From contig CANRLD010000044.1 in NCBI GenBank assembly GCA_947631375.1, positions 1 to 11,207 of the forward strand: a DNA stretch of 11,207 bases, given 5' to 3'. Under the pieces are notes generated by a model. That model was not told the DNA's origin. It saw only the letters and a list, made by a program, of their open reading frames with translations, and made no database searches. The DNA is from an uncultured Methylophaga sp. (GTDB taxonomy: Bacteria > Pseudomonadota > Gammaproteobacteria > Nitrosococcales > Methylophagaceae). Each line of letters begins with the position of its first letter. Positions within the stretch are counted from its first letter, which is position 1. Below, piece after piece: positions 1-7,044 of the stretch. Position numbers and translations under genes: made by a program.

Positions 1-1119
1 TTGTTTATGTTCGGCAGTGGTCCGGTGCGAGGATTTGCAGTCGCAATGGCTGTTGGCCTGCTAACTTCCATGTTTACCTCTATTTCTTTTACCCGGTTGT
101 TAATGGAATTACATGCCAGTCGCATGCCAAAACAGGCTGTATTAACCATTTCCGGCATTAAGGCACTGGATGCGATTGGTCAGCGTAAAATCAATTTTAT
201 GCGCGGCCGTTTCATTGGCGTTAGCCTTTCTGCCATTTTGTCACTGACAGCCATTGGTTTGTTTTTTCAGCCGGGCCTGACCCATGGCATTGATTTTAGT
301 GGCGGCAGTGTTATCGAAGTACAGATTGCCAACACCAATGCTGAGCAATTACGGCATTTATTGCAGGACAAAGGGTTCGAACATGTGGCCATTCAGGAGT
401 TTGGCAATACAGACTCTTTCCTCATCCGGCTGCCAATGGAAACGGCTGAACAAGTGGCAAGTGGTCAGCAGGTGGCGGAAATCAAATCTGCGATACAGTC
501 ACTTTCTGCCGACGCCAGTTTTCCCAGAGTGGAGATGGTTGGCCCTAAAGTCAGTAGCGATTTTCGCGATGCAACGATTTTAGCTATTGTATTGGCTGGC
601 CTTGGAATTCTGGCTTACCTGTGGGTACGCTTTGAGTCGCACTTTGCTCTGGCAGCGACTATTACTATTGCACTGGATCTGACCAAAACCATTGGTTTTT
701 TTGTGCTTGCCGGTGTTGAGTTCAATCTGACCGCCGTTGCCGCATTACTGGCATTAATTGGTTACTCGGTGAATGACAAGGTGGTGGTGTTTGACCGGGT
801 GCGCGAAAATCTGCGTTTAACGCCGGACAAACCATTACTGGATTTGCTTAATGAAAGTATCACCTCAACATTGACCAGAACGATATTTACCTCACTGAGC
901 ACCTTTCTGGCATTGATCCCGATGGCAATTGCCGGAGGCAGCGCCGTAGCCAGTTTTGCCTTGCCGCTGTTATTCGGCATTATTATCGGTACCAGTTCAT
1001 CGGTGTTTATTGCCGCTCCAATTGTGTTTTGGCTGGGACAGTGGCGGTTGCGTCAGGGACGATCACAATTACGTCCTTCTGCCGAAGAAATGCAGAAAAA
1101 GCTGGATGCCATTATGTAA
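1..1119 (+). CDS. secDF: Protein translocase subunit SecDF, SecD-SecF fusion (5' end truncated by window)
   Basis: Inner-membrane, proton-driven accessory of the SecYEG translocon that helps pull exported proteins to the periplasmic side. The first ~36 visible residues (GSGPVRGFAV, then TSMFTS and RLL) are the last transmembrane helix of SecD. A linker of about 20-30 residues follows, and the frame then runs straight into a whole SecF domain. SecF features are TM1 (~71-89), the periplasmic motif GIDFSGGS (96-103), a P1-like domain (~104-185), TM2-TM6, and the conserved GYSVND-VVFDRVREN segment (254-270). D259 and R293 probably correspond to the proton-path Asp and Arg studied in Thermus SecDF. 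The ORF is open at the left edge, so codon 1 is not a real start and most of SecD lies outside. E. coli has separate secD and secF; here no stop or SecF start divides them. The stop at 1117-1119 is followed by a strong terminator. It could be a second SecDF paralogue rather than the main yajC-linked copy; upstream sequence is not visible. Identity is secure. Confidence 0.95.
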   Translation: MFMFGSGPVRGFAVAMAVGLLTSMFTSISFTRLLMELHASRMPKQAVLTISGIKALDAIGQRKINFMRGRFIGVSLSAILSLTAIGLFFQPGLTHGIDFSGGSVIEVQIANTNAEQLRHLLQDKGFEHVAIQEFGNTDSFLIRLPMETAEQVASGQQVAEIKSAIQSLSADASFPRVEMVGPKVSSDFRDATILAIVLAGLGILAYLWVRFESHFALAATITIALDLTKTIGFFVLAGVEFNLTAVAALLALIGYSVNDKVVVFDRVRENLRLTPDKPLLDLLNESITSTLTRTIFTSLSTFLALIPMAIAGGSAVASFALPLLFGIIIGTSSSVFIAAPIVFWLGQWRLRQGRSQLRPSAEEMQKKLDAIM

Positions 1120-1146
1120 TCAATTCCATAGCATGGTTTCAGTCAT

Positions 1147-1190
1147 AACCGTTGCTGGTGCGGCTCTCTCACTCGCCAGCAACGGTTTTT
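1147..1190 (+). terminator. Intrinsic terminator after secDF
   Basis: Perfect 12-bp inverted repeat: AACCGTTGCTGG at 1147-1158 pairs with CCAGCAACGGTT at 1176-1187, with a 17-nt loop. TTTTT at 1186-1190 and then GTTTTG follow. It starts 27 bases after the secDF stop, so it should end the secDF transcript and insulate ettA, which then needs its own promoter. Confidence 0.93.
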
Positions 1191-1308
1191 GTTTTGCAGC
1201 CACCGACTACAGATAATCATGTCCCGCCTTAATGCTGACAGCAGTCCCTGAATATTGCGGATTAAACCGCTTCAGCGCCAGCGGCAAAGGCATTGTAAAG
1301 CGGGGTGA

Positions 1309-1338
1309 TTCGCAAAGTCTGTGTGACAGCGGTAGAAT
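1309..1338 (+). promoter_or_regulatory. Probable sigma70 promoter of ettA
   Basis: -35-like TTCGCA (1309-1314, 4/6 match), an 18-nt spacer, and -10 TAGAAT (1333-1338, 5/6 match). The predicted transcription start is near 1345, about 34 bases before the ettA ATG. This agrees with the terminator at 1147-1190 and argues against translation starting further upstream in the same frame. Found by eye only. Confidence 0.5.
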
Positions 1339-1378
1339 CCCGCGTTTAAACGTTCCCTTTTGTTTATTGGATTTCATC

Positions 1379-3037
1379 ATGGCTCAATATGTATACAGCA
1401 TGAATCGCGTTGGCAAAATCGTGCCGCCAAAACGCGAAATTTTAAAAGATATTTCCCTGTCATTTTTTCCGGGCGCCAAAATTGGCGTGCTGGGATTAAA
1501 CGGTTCGGGTAAATCCACACTGCTACGCATTATGGCGGGAGTAGATCAGGATTACATCGGTGAAGCCCGGCCAATGCCGAATATGAAAGTCGGCTATTTA
1601 CCGCAGGAACCCGAGCTGGATGACAGTAAAACCGTTCGCGAAATCGTTGAAGAAGCCGTTGCCGATGTCAAAGCGGCGTTGGCCGAGCTTGATGCTGTTT
1701 ATGCTGCTTATGCGGAACCAGATGCTGATTTCGATGCGCTTGCCAAACGGCAGGCCGAACTGGAAAACCTGCTCACCGCGAAAGATGGTCATAATCTTGA
1801 AAACGCACTGGAACGAGCAGCCGATGCTTTACGATTGCCGCCTTGGGATACCAAAGTTGGTGTGCTATCCGGAGGTGAACGTCGCCGTGTTGCACTTTGC
1901 CGACTGCTGCTTGATCACCCTGATATGCTGCTACTCGATGAGCCGACAAACCATCTGGATGCCGAGTCCATTGCCTGGATTGAGCGGTTTTTACAGGAAT
2001 ACCCGGGAACCGTGGTCGCTATTACCCATGACCGCTATTTCCTTGATAATGCCGCTGGTTGGATTCTGGAGCTAGATCGCGGCCGCGGTATTCCGTATGA
2101 GGGCAATTACTCTTCCTGGCTGGAACAAAAAGAACAGCGACTGGCGCAGGAATCCAAACAGGAAGCCTCACATAACAAAGCTATTCAGGCCGAACTGGAA
2201 TGGGTTCGTCAGGGAGCGAAAGGCCGTCAGGCAAAATCAAAAGCACGTTTGAAACAGTTTGAAGAAATGAATTCGCGTGAATTCCAGAAACGTAATGAAA
2301 CTCAGGAAATTTATATTCCGCCTGGTCCACGTTTAGGTGACAAAGTGATTGAACTGCACAATGTGACCAAGTCTTACGGTGACAAACTGCTGTTTGAAAA
2401 CCTGAGCCTGACCATTCCACCTGGTGCAATTGTCGGTATTATCGGCCCGAACGGTGCAGGTAAATCTACTTTATTCCGCATGATTACCGGCGAAGAAAAA
2501 GCAGATTCCGGCGAGATTGAAATTGGTAGTACAGTAAAACTGGCTTATGTGAACCAATCCCGGGAACTGGATGGCCAGAAAACTGTTTTTGAAGAAATTG
2601 CCGATGGTGCTGACATCATTACTGTTGGTAATTATCAGACCCCTTCTCGCGCCTATTGCGGACGGTTTAACTTTAAAGGTTCTGATCAGCAAAAATTTGT
2701 CAAAGATTTGTCAGGTGGTGAACGTAACCGTTTGCATATGGCAAAACTGTTGAAGGAAGGCGGTAATGTGTTGCTGCTGGACGAACCGACCAATGATCTG
2801 GATGTTGAAACTTTACGTGCGCTGGAAGAAGCACTGCTGGCCTTCCCTGGCTCAGCTGTGGTGATCTCGCATGATCGCTGGTTTTTGGATCGTATCTGTA
2901 CGCATATCATCGCCTATGAAGGCGATTCCAGCGTGGTGTTCTTTGAAGGTAACTATAGCGATTATGCTGAGGACTACCGTAAACGCTATGGCAAAGATCA
3001 CCAGCCGGAACGTATCAAATACAAACGTATGACCTAA
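1379..3037 (+). CDS. ettA: Energy-dependent translational throttle protein EttA (ABC-F ATPase)
   Basis: Cytosolic ABC-F protein of 552 aa (E. coli EttA is about 555). It binds the ribosomal E site and gates the first elongation step according to ATP/ADP level. ABC1 has Walker A GLNGSGKST (39-47), signature LSGGE (163-167) and LLLDEPTNHLD with catalytic E188. ABC2 has GPNGAGKST (356-364), LSGGE (444-448) and LLLDEPTNDLD with E469. The helical arm insertion in ABC1 is present (~95-140), as is the charged linker between the ABC domains (~245-325, the P-site-tRNA interaction motif, rich in K, R and Q). It has no transmembrane segments. The frame is open back to 1232, but I chose ATG 1379: it gives the family N-terminus (MAQYVYSMNRVGK), the extra 49 codons look non-coding, and a promoter sits at 1309-1338. 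The Shine-Dalgarno is weak (GGA at 1369-1371). The gene is monocistronic and converges on cysI. Confidence 0.97.
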   Translation: MAQYVYSMNRVGKIVPPKREILKDISLSFFPGAKIGVLGLNGSGKSTLLRIMAGVDQDYIGEARPMPNMKVGYLPQEPELDDSKTVREIVEEAVADVKAALAELDAVYAAYAEPDADFDALAKRQAELENLLTAKDGHNLENALERAADALRLPPWDTKVGVLSGGERRRVALCRLLLDHPDMLLLDEPTNHLDAESIAWIERFLQEYPGTVVAITHDRYFLDNAAGWILELDRGRGIPYEGNYSSWLEQKEQRLAQESKQEASHNKAIQAELEWVRQGAKGRQAKSKARLKQFEEMNSREFQKRNETQEIYIPPGPRLGDKVIELHNVTKSYGDKLLFENLSLTIPPGAIVGIIGPNGAGKSTLFRMITGEEKADSGEIEIGSTVKLAYVNQSRELDGQKTVFEEIADGADIITVGNYQTPSRAYCGRFNFKGSDQQKFVKDLSGGERNRLHMAKLLKEGGNVLLLDEPTNDLDVETLRALEEALLAFPGSAVVISHDRWFLDRICTHIIAYEGDSSVVFFEGNYSDYAEDYRKRYGKDHQPERIKYKRMT

Positions 3038-3039
3038 AA

Positions 3040-4746
3040 CTAAACGGTTGTTTTGAGGGGCTGATGCAGCGTTTCAGGCGTGCGCTCAGCCCCCAAAATA
3101 CCGGCACGAATCAGGAAGTCACCAAAATGCTCATCCTGCTCACGTTGTTCGGCAAACTGCTCAAGCATCGGTTGCAATGCTGCCAGAATAGTCGCTTCAT
3201 CAACATTTTCCAGATACAGACGATTCATCCGCTGACCGCTGAAATCCGCGCCAAGGTTGAGGTTATAGCGGCCAATTGCTTTACCCGTTAAGGCAATTTC
3301 GCCCAAATATGGACGGGCACAACCATTAGGGCAACCGGTGATACGAATATTAATCAACTGCTCCGGCAAGCCTATATCACTCATGATTTGTTCCAGCTTG
3401 CCAACGAAAGTTGGTAAATAACGCTCAGACTCGGCCATCGCCAGACCACAGGTCGGTAACGCCACACAGGCCATTGAGTTCAGTCTCAAGGCAGGTCGCG
3501 CAGAACCATCATCCAGTCCATACTGCTCGACCAGCTTTTCAATAATGGGCCGCTGTTCCGGACTGATATTGGCGATCACCAGATTCTGATTACAGGTCAT
3601 GCGGAATTCGCCTTGGTGGACTTTGGCGATTTCTCGTAACGCTGTCCGCTCTTTTGCTTTTTCGGTGTCCGCAATACGACCACAGTTGAAATATAAGGTC
3701 AGGTTACTATGACCATTTTCACTTTCAGTCCAGCCAAATCGGTCACCATTACGCAGCAATTCGAAAGGCTTCGCTTCAGTCATTGGCTCGCCATGATACT
3801 CGGCAAACTTTTCGCCAAACCATTCCATGCCGTGATCATCAATGGTGTATTTAAAGCGTGCATGCGCCCTGTTCTCGCGATCACCGAAATCACGTTGAAT
3901 TGCGGCAATTGCCTCACAGGCGTCAACGATACGATCCGCTGGCACAAACCCGGCAACGGTTGCCAGACGTGGGTAAGTTGCTGGCTCGCCATAGGTCAGT
4001 CCCATACCGCCACCAACCGCAACGTTAAAACCAATCAGTTTTTCGTTTTCAATAATGGCAATAAGACCAATATCATTCGCCAGAACATCGCTATCATTTT
4101 CCGGTGGAACGGCAATGGCAATTTTGAATTTACGCGGCATGTACTGCTCACCGTAAAAAGGCTCTTCAGACTTGCCGGGTTGATATACGCATTCCTCGCC
4201 CAGCCAGATTTCTGCATAGGAAGAAGATTGCCAACACAGACGCCCACTGATTGCCAGAGCCAACTGGTGTATTTCACTATGAATTGCAGATTGGTGTGGA
4301 TTGACGTTGCTAATCACGTTCCGGTTAACGTCACCACACGCACCACGTGTATCTAGACCAAGTGCATCCACTTGTTGCATCAAACTACGCAGATCTTTCT
4401 TTAATACTTCATGATATTGGAAAGTCTGTCTGGTACTGATACGCAGCGTACTGTTGGAGCAGCTGTCAGCGATTGCATCCAACCCAAGCCATTGTTGCGG
4501 ACTAACCACACCACCAGGAATACGCAAGCGAACCATAAATGAATATAAAGGTTCCAGTTTTTGCCGGCGACGTTCATCACGCAGATCCCGATGATCCTGC
4601 ATATAAGTGCCGTGGAACTTAGTTAATTTGGTATCGTCGTCAGATATTGCGCCAGAGGCCGTATCATCAAGCCCTTCTGCAATGGTGCCACGCAGGTAGC
4701 GGCTGTCGACTTTAAGTTGTTCTGCTTCAGATAATTTTGTAGTCAT
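3040..4746 (-). CDS. cysI: Sulfite reductase [NADPH] hemoprotein beta-component CysI
   Basis: Cytosolic siroheme/4Fe-4S subunit that reduces sulfite to sulfide with six electrons delivered by CysJ, in assimilatory sulfate reduction for cysteine. Its 568 aa match the family (E. coli 570). The cluster/siroheme ligands are C427 and C433 (CX5C) and C472 and C476 (GCPNGC, CX3C). Substrate and siroheme contacts are also recognisable: R75 (LRIPGG), R142 (GDVNRNV), and K206 and K208 in PRKFK. Both ferredoxin-like sulfite-reductase half-domains are present: RISTRQTFQ near 103-111, and CNQNLVIANI near 385-394. The ATG at 4746-4744 shares one base with the cysJ TAA (TAATG), and no Shine-Dalgarno is visible, so translational coupling is likely. 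The stop (TAG) is 2 bases from the ettA stop. cysH, which follows cysI in enterobacteria, is absent. Confidence 0.97.
   Translation of the reverse strand: MTTKLSEAEQLKVDSRYLRGTIAEGLDDTASGAISDDDTKLTKFHGTYMQDHRDLRDERRRQKLEPLYSFMVRLRIPGGVVSPQQWLGLDAIADSCSNSTLRISTRQTFQYHEVLKKDLRSLMQQVDALGLDTRGACGDVNRNVISNVNPHQSAIHSEIHQLALAISGRLCWQSSSYAEIWLGEECVYQPGKSEEPFYGEQYMPRKFKIAIAVPPENDSDVLANDIGLIAIIENEKLIGFNVAVGGGMGLTYGEPATYPRLATVAGFVPADRIVDACEAIAAIQRDFGDRENRAHARFKYTIDDHGMEWFGEKFAEYHGEPMTEAKPFELLRNGDRFGWTESENGHSNLTLYFNCGRIADTEKAKERTALREIAKVHQGEFRMTCNQNLVIANISPEQRPIIEKLVEQYGLDDGSARPALRLNSMACVALPTCGLAMAESERYLPTFVGKLEQIMSDIGLPEQLINIRITGCPNGCARPYLGEIALTGKAIGRYNLNLGADFSGQRMNRLYLENVDEATILAALQPMLEQFAEQREQDEHFGDFLIRAGILGAERTPETLHQPLKTTV
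3051..3098. repeat. Long inverted repeat at the ettA/cysI convergent junction
   Basis: TTTTGaGGGGCTGA (3051-3064, one bulged A at 3056) pairs with TCAGCCCCCAAAA (3086-3098). That is 13 base pairs around a 21-nt loop. It lies 14 bases past the ettA stop and inside the last codons of cysI, so mRNAs from either strand would carry the hairpin. The T-run is on the 5' side and the A-run on the 3' side when read on either strand, so it is not a canonical intrinsic terminator with a trailing U-tract. It could stabilise 3' ends or pause polymerase, with some other mechanism ending transcription. Confidence 0.6.
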
Positions 4747-6536
4747 TAGTACACATCACGTTGGTAGCGTTTATCTCGCGTCAGTTGACGCAGAAACTCA
4801 GTCGCATCTTCGCGACTCTTTTGGCCTTGTTCGCAAATAATATCGAGCAATGCCTCGTTAACATCGGGTGCCATATTGTCAGCATCACCACAGACATAAA
4901 TATGGGCACCATCCTGTAGCCAGTTCCATATTTCAACCGCCTTCTCACGCAGGCGGTGCTGCACGTACACTTTCTCTTGCTGATCTCTTGAAAAGGCGAC
5001 ATCCAGGTTGGTTAATAATCCGGACTTACGCCAGCCCAGCCATTCGGTCTGGTAAAGGAAGTCGGTCAGAAAGTGCTGGTCGCCAAAAAACAACCAGTTT
5101 GGTCCACGAGCACCACGTTCTTCACGTTCCTGCATAAAACTTCTGAATGGCGCGACGCCCGTACCAGGCCCAATCATGATAATTGGCGCATCGTCATCAG
5201 CTGGCAGTTTGAAGTTTTTGTTGGCATCGATATAGACCGGAATGGTGGTATCGTCTGTTACGCGATCTGCCAGCCAAGTGGAAGCAACGCCTCCCCGATC
5301 ACGATTATGTGAATGGTAACGGACTGCGGCGACGGTAAGATGCACTTCGTCATCAACAGCGGCCTGACTGGAAGCGATTGAGTACAAACGCGGTGGCAAT
5401 TTACGCAGTAAATTGATGAAGCCATTGGCATCCAGACCAGCTATCGGATAGCTTTGCACCAGATCGAGTACATCACGACCACGCAGCCATTCAGTTAATG
5501 CACTTTTATCTTCCACCAGTTGCGTCAGTTCCTCAGAACCAGCCAGCTCTGCCCACTTCTCCAGTAAGGGCCGTGTCAGCAACGTAATTTCACGGTGATG
5601 CATCAACGCGTTAAGCAGCGTGTCTGAACGCTCATCCAGTTCTACTGTGGCATCGGCGTCAAACGCTAAGGTTTCGATAAGTTGAGCCACCAGAAGCGGA
5701 TCATTTTGCGGGTAAATGCCTAATGCATCACCCGGCTGATACGTTAATCCAGAACCATCCAGCGATAACTCAACGTGATGAACCTCCTTTGAGGAGCCTC
5801 GGCCATTTAATAATTGGTTCTCAAGAATCGGGGCCGGAAAGGGGTTTTTCCGATCATAAATCGACTCAACCACTGGAGCTGCAGATGAAGCAGCGGCAGG
5901 TGATTGTGGCGCGCTTGCCTGGATTTTACTGCTCAGGCTGTCGACAAATGAATTTATCCACTGTTCGGCAGCGGCATCATAATCGACATCACAATCAACA
6001 CGCGGAATTAATGCTGTTGCGCCAAGCTTTTGCAAGCGTTCGTCAAAGTCTATGCCCGTTTGGCAGAAATACTCGTAGCTGGAATCGCCAAGCGAGAGGA
6101 CGCTATATTCAAGTCCTTTCAAGCCAGGTGCTTTACGGCCACCGAGGAACTCGTACAGGTCCATTGCATTATCAGGCGGCTCGCCTTCGCCGTGAGTGGA
6201 TGTCAGCACGGCCAGATATTGTTCATTTTTCAACTCTCTGGGCTTGTAATCCGCCATATCAAATACGGTGGCATCAATTCCACTGGCAATCGCTTTTTCA
6301 GCTAACTGGCCGGCTACCGCTTCGGTATTACCGGTTTGTGAGCCATACAGGATAGTGAGTTTGATACGTTCAGCTACTGTTGCAGAGACCGGGTCTGTCG
6401 TCGCTTGAGCTGCTCGGTATCCTGACAGATAACCTGACAACCAATCGATCTGCCAGCCTTCGAGCCCCTGAAGCAAATTATTAAGCTGCAGTAGCTGCTC
6501 ATCAGTTAATGGTGCATTGGGCAACCTGATATTCAT
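4746..6536 (-). CDS. cysJ: Sulfite reductase [NADPH] flavoprotein alpha-component CysJ
   Basis: Diflavin reductase subunit that moves electrons from NADPH through FAD and FMN to CysI in the CysJ8I4-type complex. It has 596 aa (E. coli 599). An N-terminal ~60-residue segment (oligomerisation region in homologues) comes first. The flavodoxin domain follows (~60-200) with FMN phosphate loop SQTGNTE (66-72), STHGEGEPPDN (113-123) and LSLGDSSYEYFC (147-158). A Ser/Ala/Pro-rich linker (~205-222) precedes the ferredoxin-reductase part: connecting domain ~230-375, FAD motif RLYSIASS (383-390), GGVAST (415-420), NADPH motif GPGTGVAPFRSF (457-468), CGDADNMA (549-556), and the typical C-terminus YQRDVY ending in the aromatic residue that stacks on FAD. 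The start ATG 6536 gives the normal N-terminus; upstream there is only a weak Shine-Dalgarno (AAGAGAA). It is first in the cysJI operon, preceded by a long, dyad-rich region. Confidence 0.97.
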   Translation of the reverse strand: MNIRLPNAPLTDEQLLQLNNLLQGLEGWQIDWLSGYLSGYRAAQATTDPVSATVAERIKLTILYGSQTGNTEAVAGQLAEKAIASGIDATVFDMADYKPRELKNEQYLAVLTSTHGEGEPPDNAMDLYEFLGGRKAPGLKGLEYSVLSLGDSSYEYFCQTGIDFDERLQKLGATALIPRVDCDVDYDAAAEQWINSFVDSLSSKIQASAPQSPAAASSAAPVVESIYDRKNPFPAPILENQLLNGRGSSKEVHHVELSLDGSGLTYQPGDALGIYPQNDPLLVAQLIETLAFDADATVELDERSDTLLNALMHHREITLLTRPLLEKWAELAGSEELTQLVEDKSALTEWLRGRDVLDLVQSYPIAGLDANGFINLLRKLPPRLYSIASSQAAVDDEVHLTVAAVRYHSHNRDRGGVASTWLADRVTDDTTIPVYIDANKNFKLPADDDAPIIMIGPGTGVAPFRSFMQEREERGARGPNWLFFGDQHFLTDFLYQTEWLGWRKSGLLTNLDVAFSRDQQEKVYVQHRLREKAVEIWNWLQDGAHIYVCGDADNMAPDVNEALLDIICEQGQKSREDATEFLRQLTRDKRYQRDVY

Positions 6537-6601
6537 ATGATGGATTGTTCTCTTAAAAATTTAATGGCAAGGACGTAAGCTTGCACAACATAACAAAATT
6601 C

Positions 6602-6624
6602 ACATATAGACAGAAATTATATGT
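6602..6624. promoter_or_regulatory. LysR-type dyad (T-N11-A) upstream of cysJ, possible CysB/Cbl site
   Basis: ACATATA (6602-6608), a 9-base spacer, and TATATGT (6618-6624) form a perfect 7-bp interrupted dyad containing T-N11-A (T6607, A6619), the general LysR-family box. CysB is a LysR-type activator of cysJI operons in gammaproteobacteria, so this is a reasonable operator. The sequence around it is AT-rich, which raises the chance of coincidence. Confidence 0.35.
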
Positions 6625-6671
6625 TTGTATTTTAATATAACTAAATGGTATATGACTTATGCATGGACGCC

Positions 6672-6677
6672 ATTATA
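6672..6677 (-). promoter_or_regulatory. Candidate cysJ-proximal -10 hexamer
   Basis: A perfect TATAAT on the minus strand without a recognisable -35 at 16-19 bases upstream. This would fit an activator-dependent promoter, as known for cys operons under CysB. The leader to the cysJ ATG would be about 130 nt. A further TATAAT lies at 6621-6616, also with a poor -35. Which one is used cannot be decided from sequence. Confidence 0.35.
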
Positions 6678-6724
6678 GCGCAATACTTGTATCACGGCCT
6701 GTCGTAACGACTTGCTTGGCAACT

Positions 6725-6762
6725 AAGCGTTGAAACGTCGATAAACATGACGCTAAACGCTT
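6725..6762. repeat. Nested inverted repeat upstream of the cysJ-proximal promoter
   Basis: Outer arms AAGCGTT (6725-6731) and AACGCTT (6756-6762) enclose inner arms CGTC (6736-6739) and GACG (6749-6752) around a 9-nt loop. It lies about 50-85 bases upstream of the TATAAT at 6677-6672, a distance typical for activator sites. No T-run follows on either strand. Confidence 0.4.
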
Positions 6763-6795
6763 GTGGTGACGATCTTTCTACAGGAACTATCAATA

Positions 6796-6810
6796 GCATA
6801 ATGGTTATGC
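6796..6810. repeat. Perfect dyad GCATAA-tgg-TTATGC
   Basis: Six-base perfect arms with a 3-nt centre. As RNA it is a small hairpin; as DNA it has the size of a repressor half-site pair. No T-run follows on either strand, so it is not an intrinsic terminator. Confidence 0.4.
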
Positions 6811-6871
6811 CCGACACTGATTCGCTCCCGGCATCTTTCCGTTACTGCTGAAACTGCACCAGCCGAATAGT

Positions 6872-6908
6872 TGGCAGCCAGTTCTGACTTGAAGCAGCTC
6901 GGCTGCCA
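6872..6908. repeat. Inverted repeat TGGCAGC / GCTGCCA
   Basis: TGGCAGC (6872-6878) pairs with GCTGCCA (6902-6908) across a 23-nt loop. A shorter alternative stem, CAGC/GCTG, overlaps the 3' arm. The two can exclude each other, as in switching leaders, but this is inference from short repeats. Confidence 0.35.
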
Positions 6909-6935
6909 GGCACCTTCCCACATTAATAACCTGCG

Positions 6936-6957
6936 TTTTATCCAGCGAGCTGGAAAA
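6936..6957 (-). other. Hairpin at the predicted 5' end of the minus-strand transcript
   Basis: On the minus strand TTTTCCAG-CTCG-CTGGATAAAA folds as a CCAG/CTGG stem with a CTCG tetraloop, extended by A-T pairs on the outside. It begins at the predicted start of the 6964-6991 promoter. A 5'-end hairpin of this kind often protects a regulatory RNA from decay; that role is inferred here. Confidence 0.35.
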
Positions 6958-6963
6958 CAGGAA

Positions 6964-6991
6964 ATTATATCATCACCCACCTAAATGCCAA
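6964..6991 (-). promoter_or_regulatory. Strong minus-strand sigma70 promoter, extended -10
   Basis: Read on the minus strand: -35 TTGGCA (6991-6986, 5/6 match), a 16-nt spacer, and a perfect -10 TATAAT (6969-6964) preceded by TGa, the extended -10 motif. The predicted start is near 6958. Transcription would run toward cysJ and give a leader of about 420 nt, or a separate small RNA. The -35 lies within an imperfect dyad (CACCTA 6978-6983 / TAGGTG 7002-7007, with an inner GCC/GGC), which could be an operator. Confidence 0.6.
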
Positions 6992-7044
6992 AGGCGTAAG
7001 CTAGGTGTTTGAATTAGTGAAAACCTCTGATGCAGCGCGCTGCT

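Noticed and set aside
1232..1378. 49-codon N-terminal extension of ettA in the same frame
   Set aside because: It does not resemble any EttA N-terminus; the family start MAQYVYSMNRVGK is at 1379, and a promoter is placed inside the extension (1309-1338).
3051..3098. Bidirectional intrinsic terminator
   Set aside because: The stem is good, but on both strands the T-run precedes the hairpin and an A-run follows it, the reverse of what an intrinsic terminator needs. Kept as an inverted repeat.
3709..4356. 215-codon plus-strand frame opposite cysI
   Set aside because: Antisense shadow of cysI, whose motifs are intact; no ribosome-binding site or family resemblance.
5723..6355. 210-codon plus-strand frame opposite cysJ
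   Set aside because: Antisense shadow of the CysJ flavodoxin and linker region; composition is not protein-like.
6873..6920. Resemblance to the 3' half of a cobalamin riboswitch on the minus strand (TGGGAAGG at 6920-6913 and AAGTCAGAACTGGCTGCC at 6890-6873)
   Set aside because: The second motif deviates from the B12 box, and the other conserved parts (GGTGnAAnTCC, CCCGCAACTG, GCCACTG) are missing on the 5' side. cysJ is also not a usual target.
6753..6980. 75-codon minus-strand frame as a gene
   Set aside because: It starts upstream of the predicted transcription start, overlaps promoter elements, and the product resembles nothing I know. A shorter version from 6920 is kept only as a weak finding.
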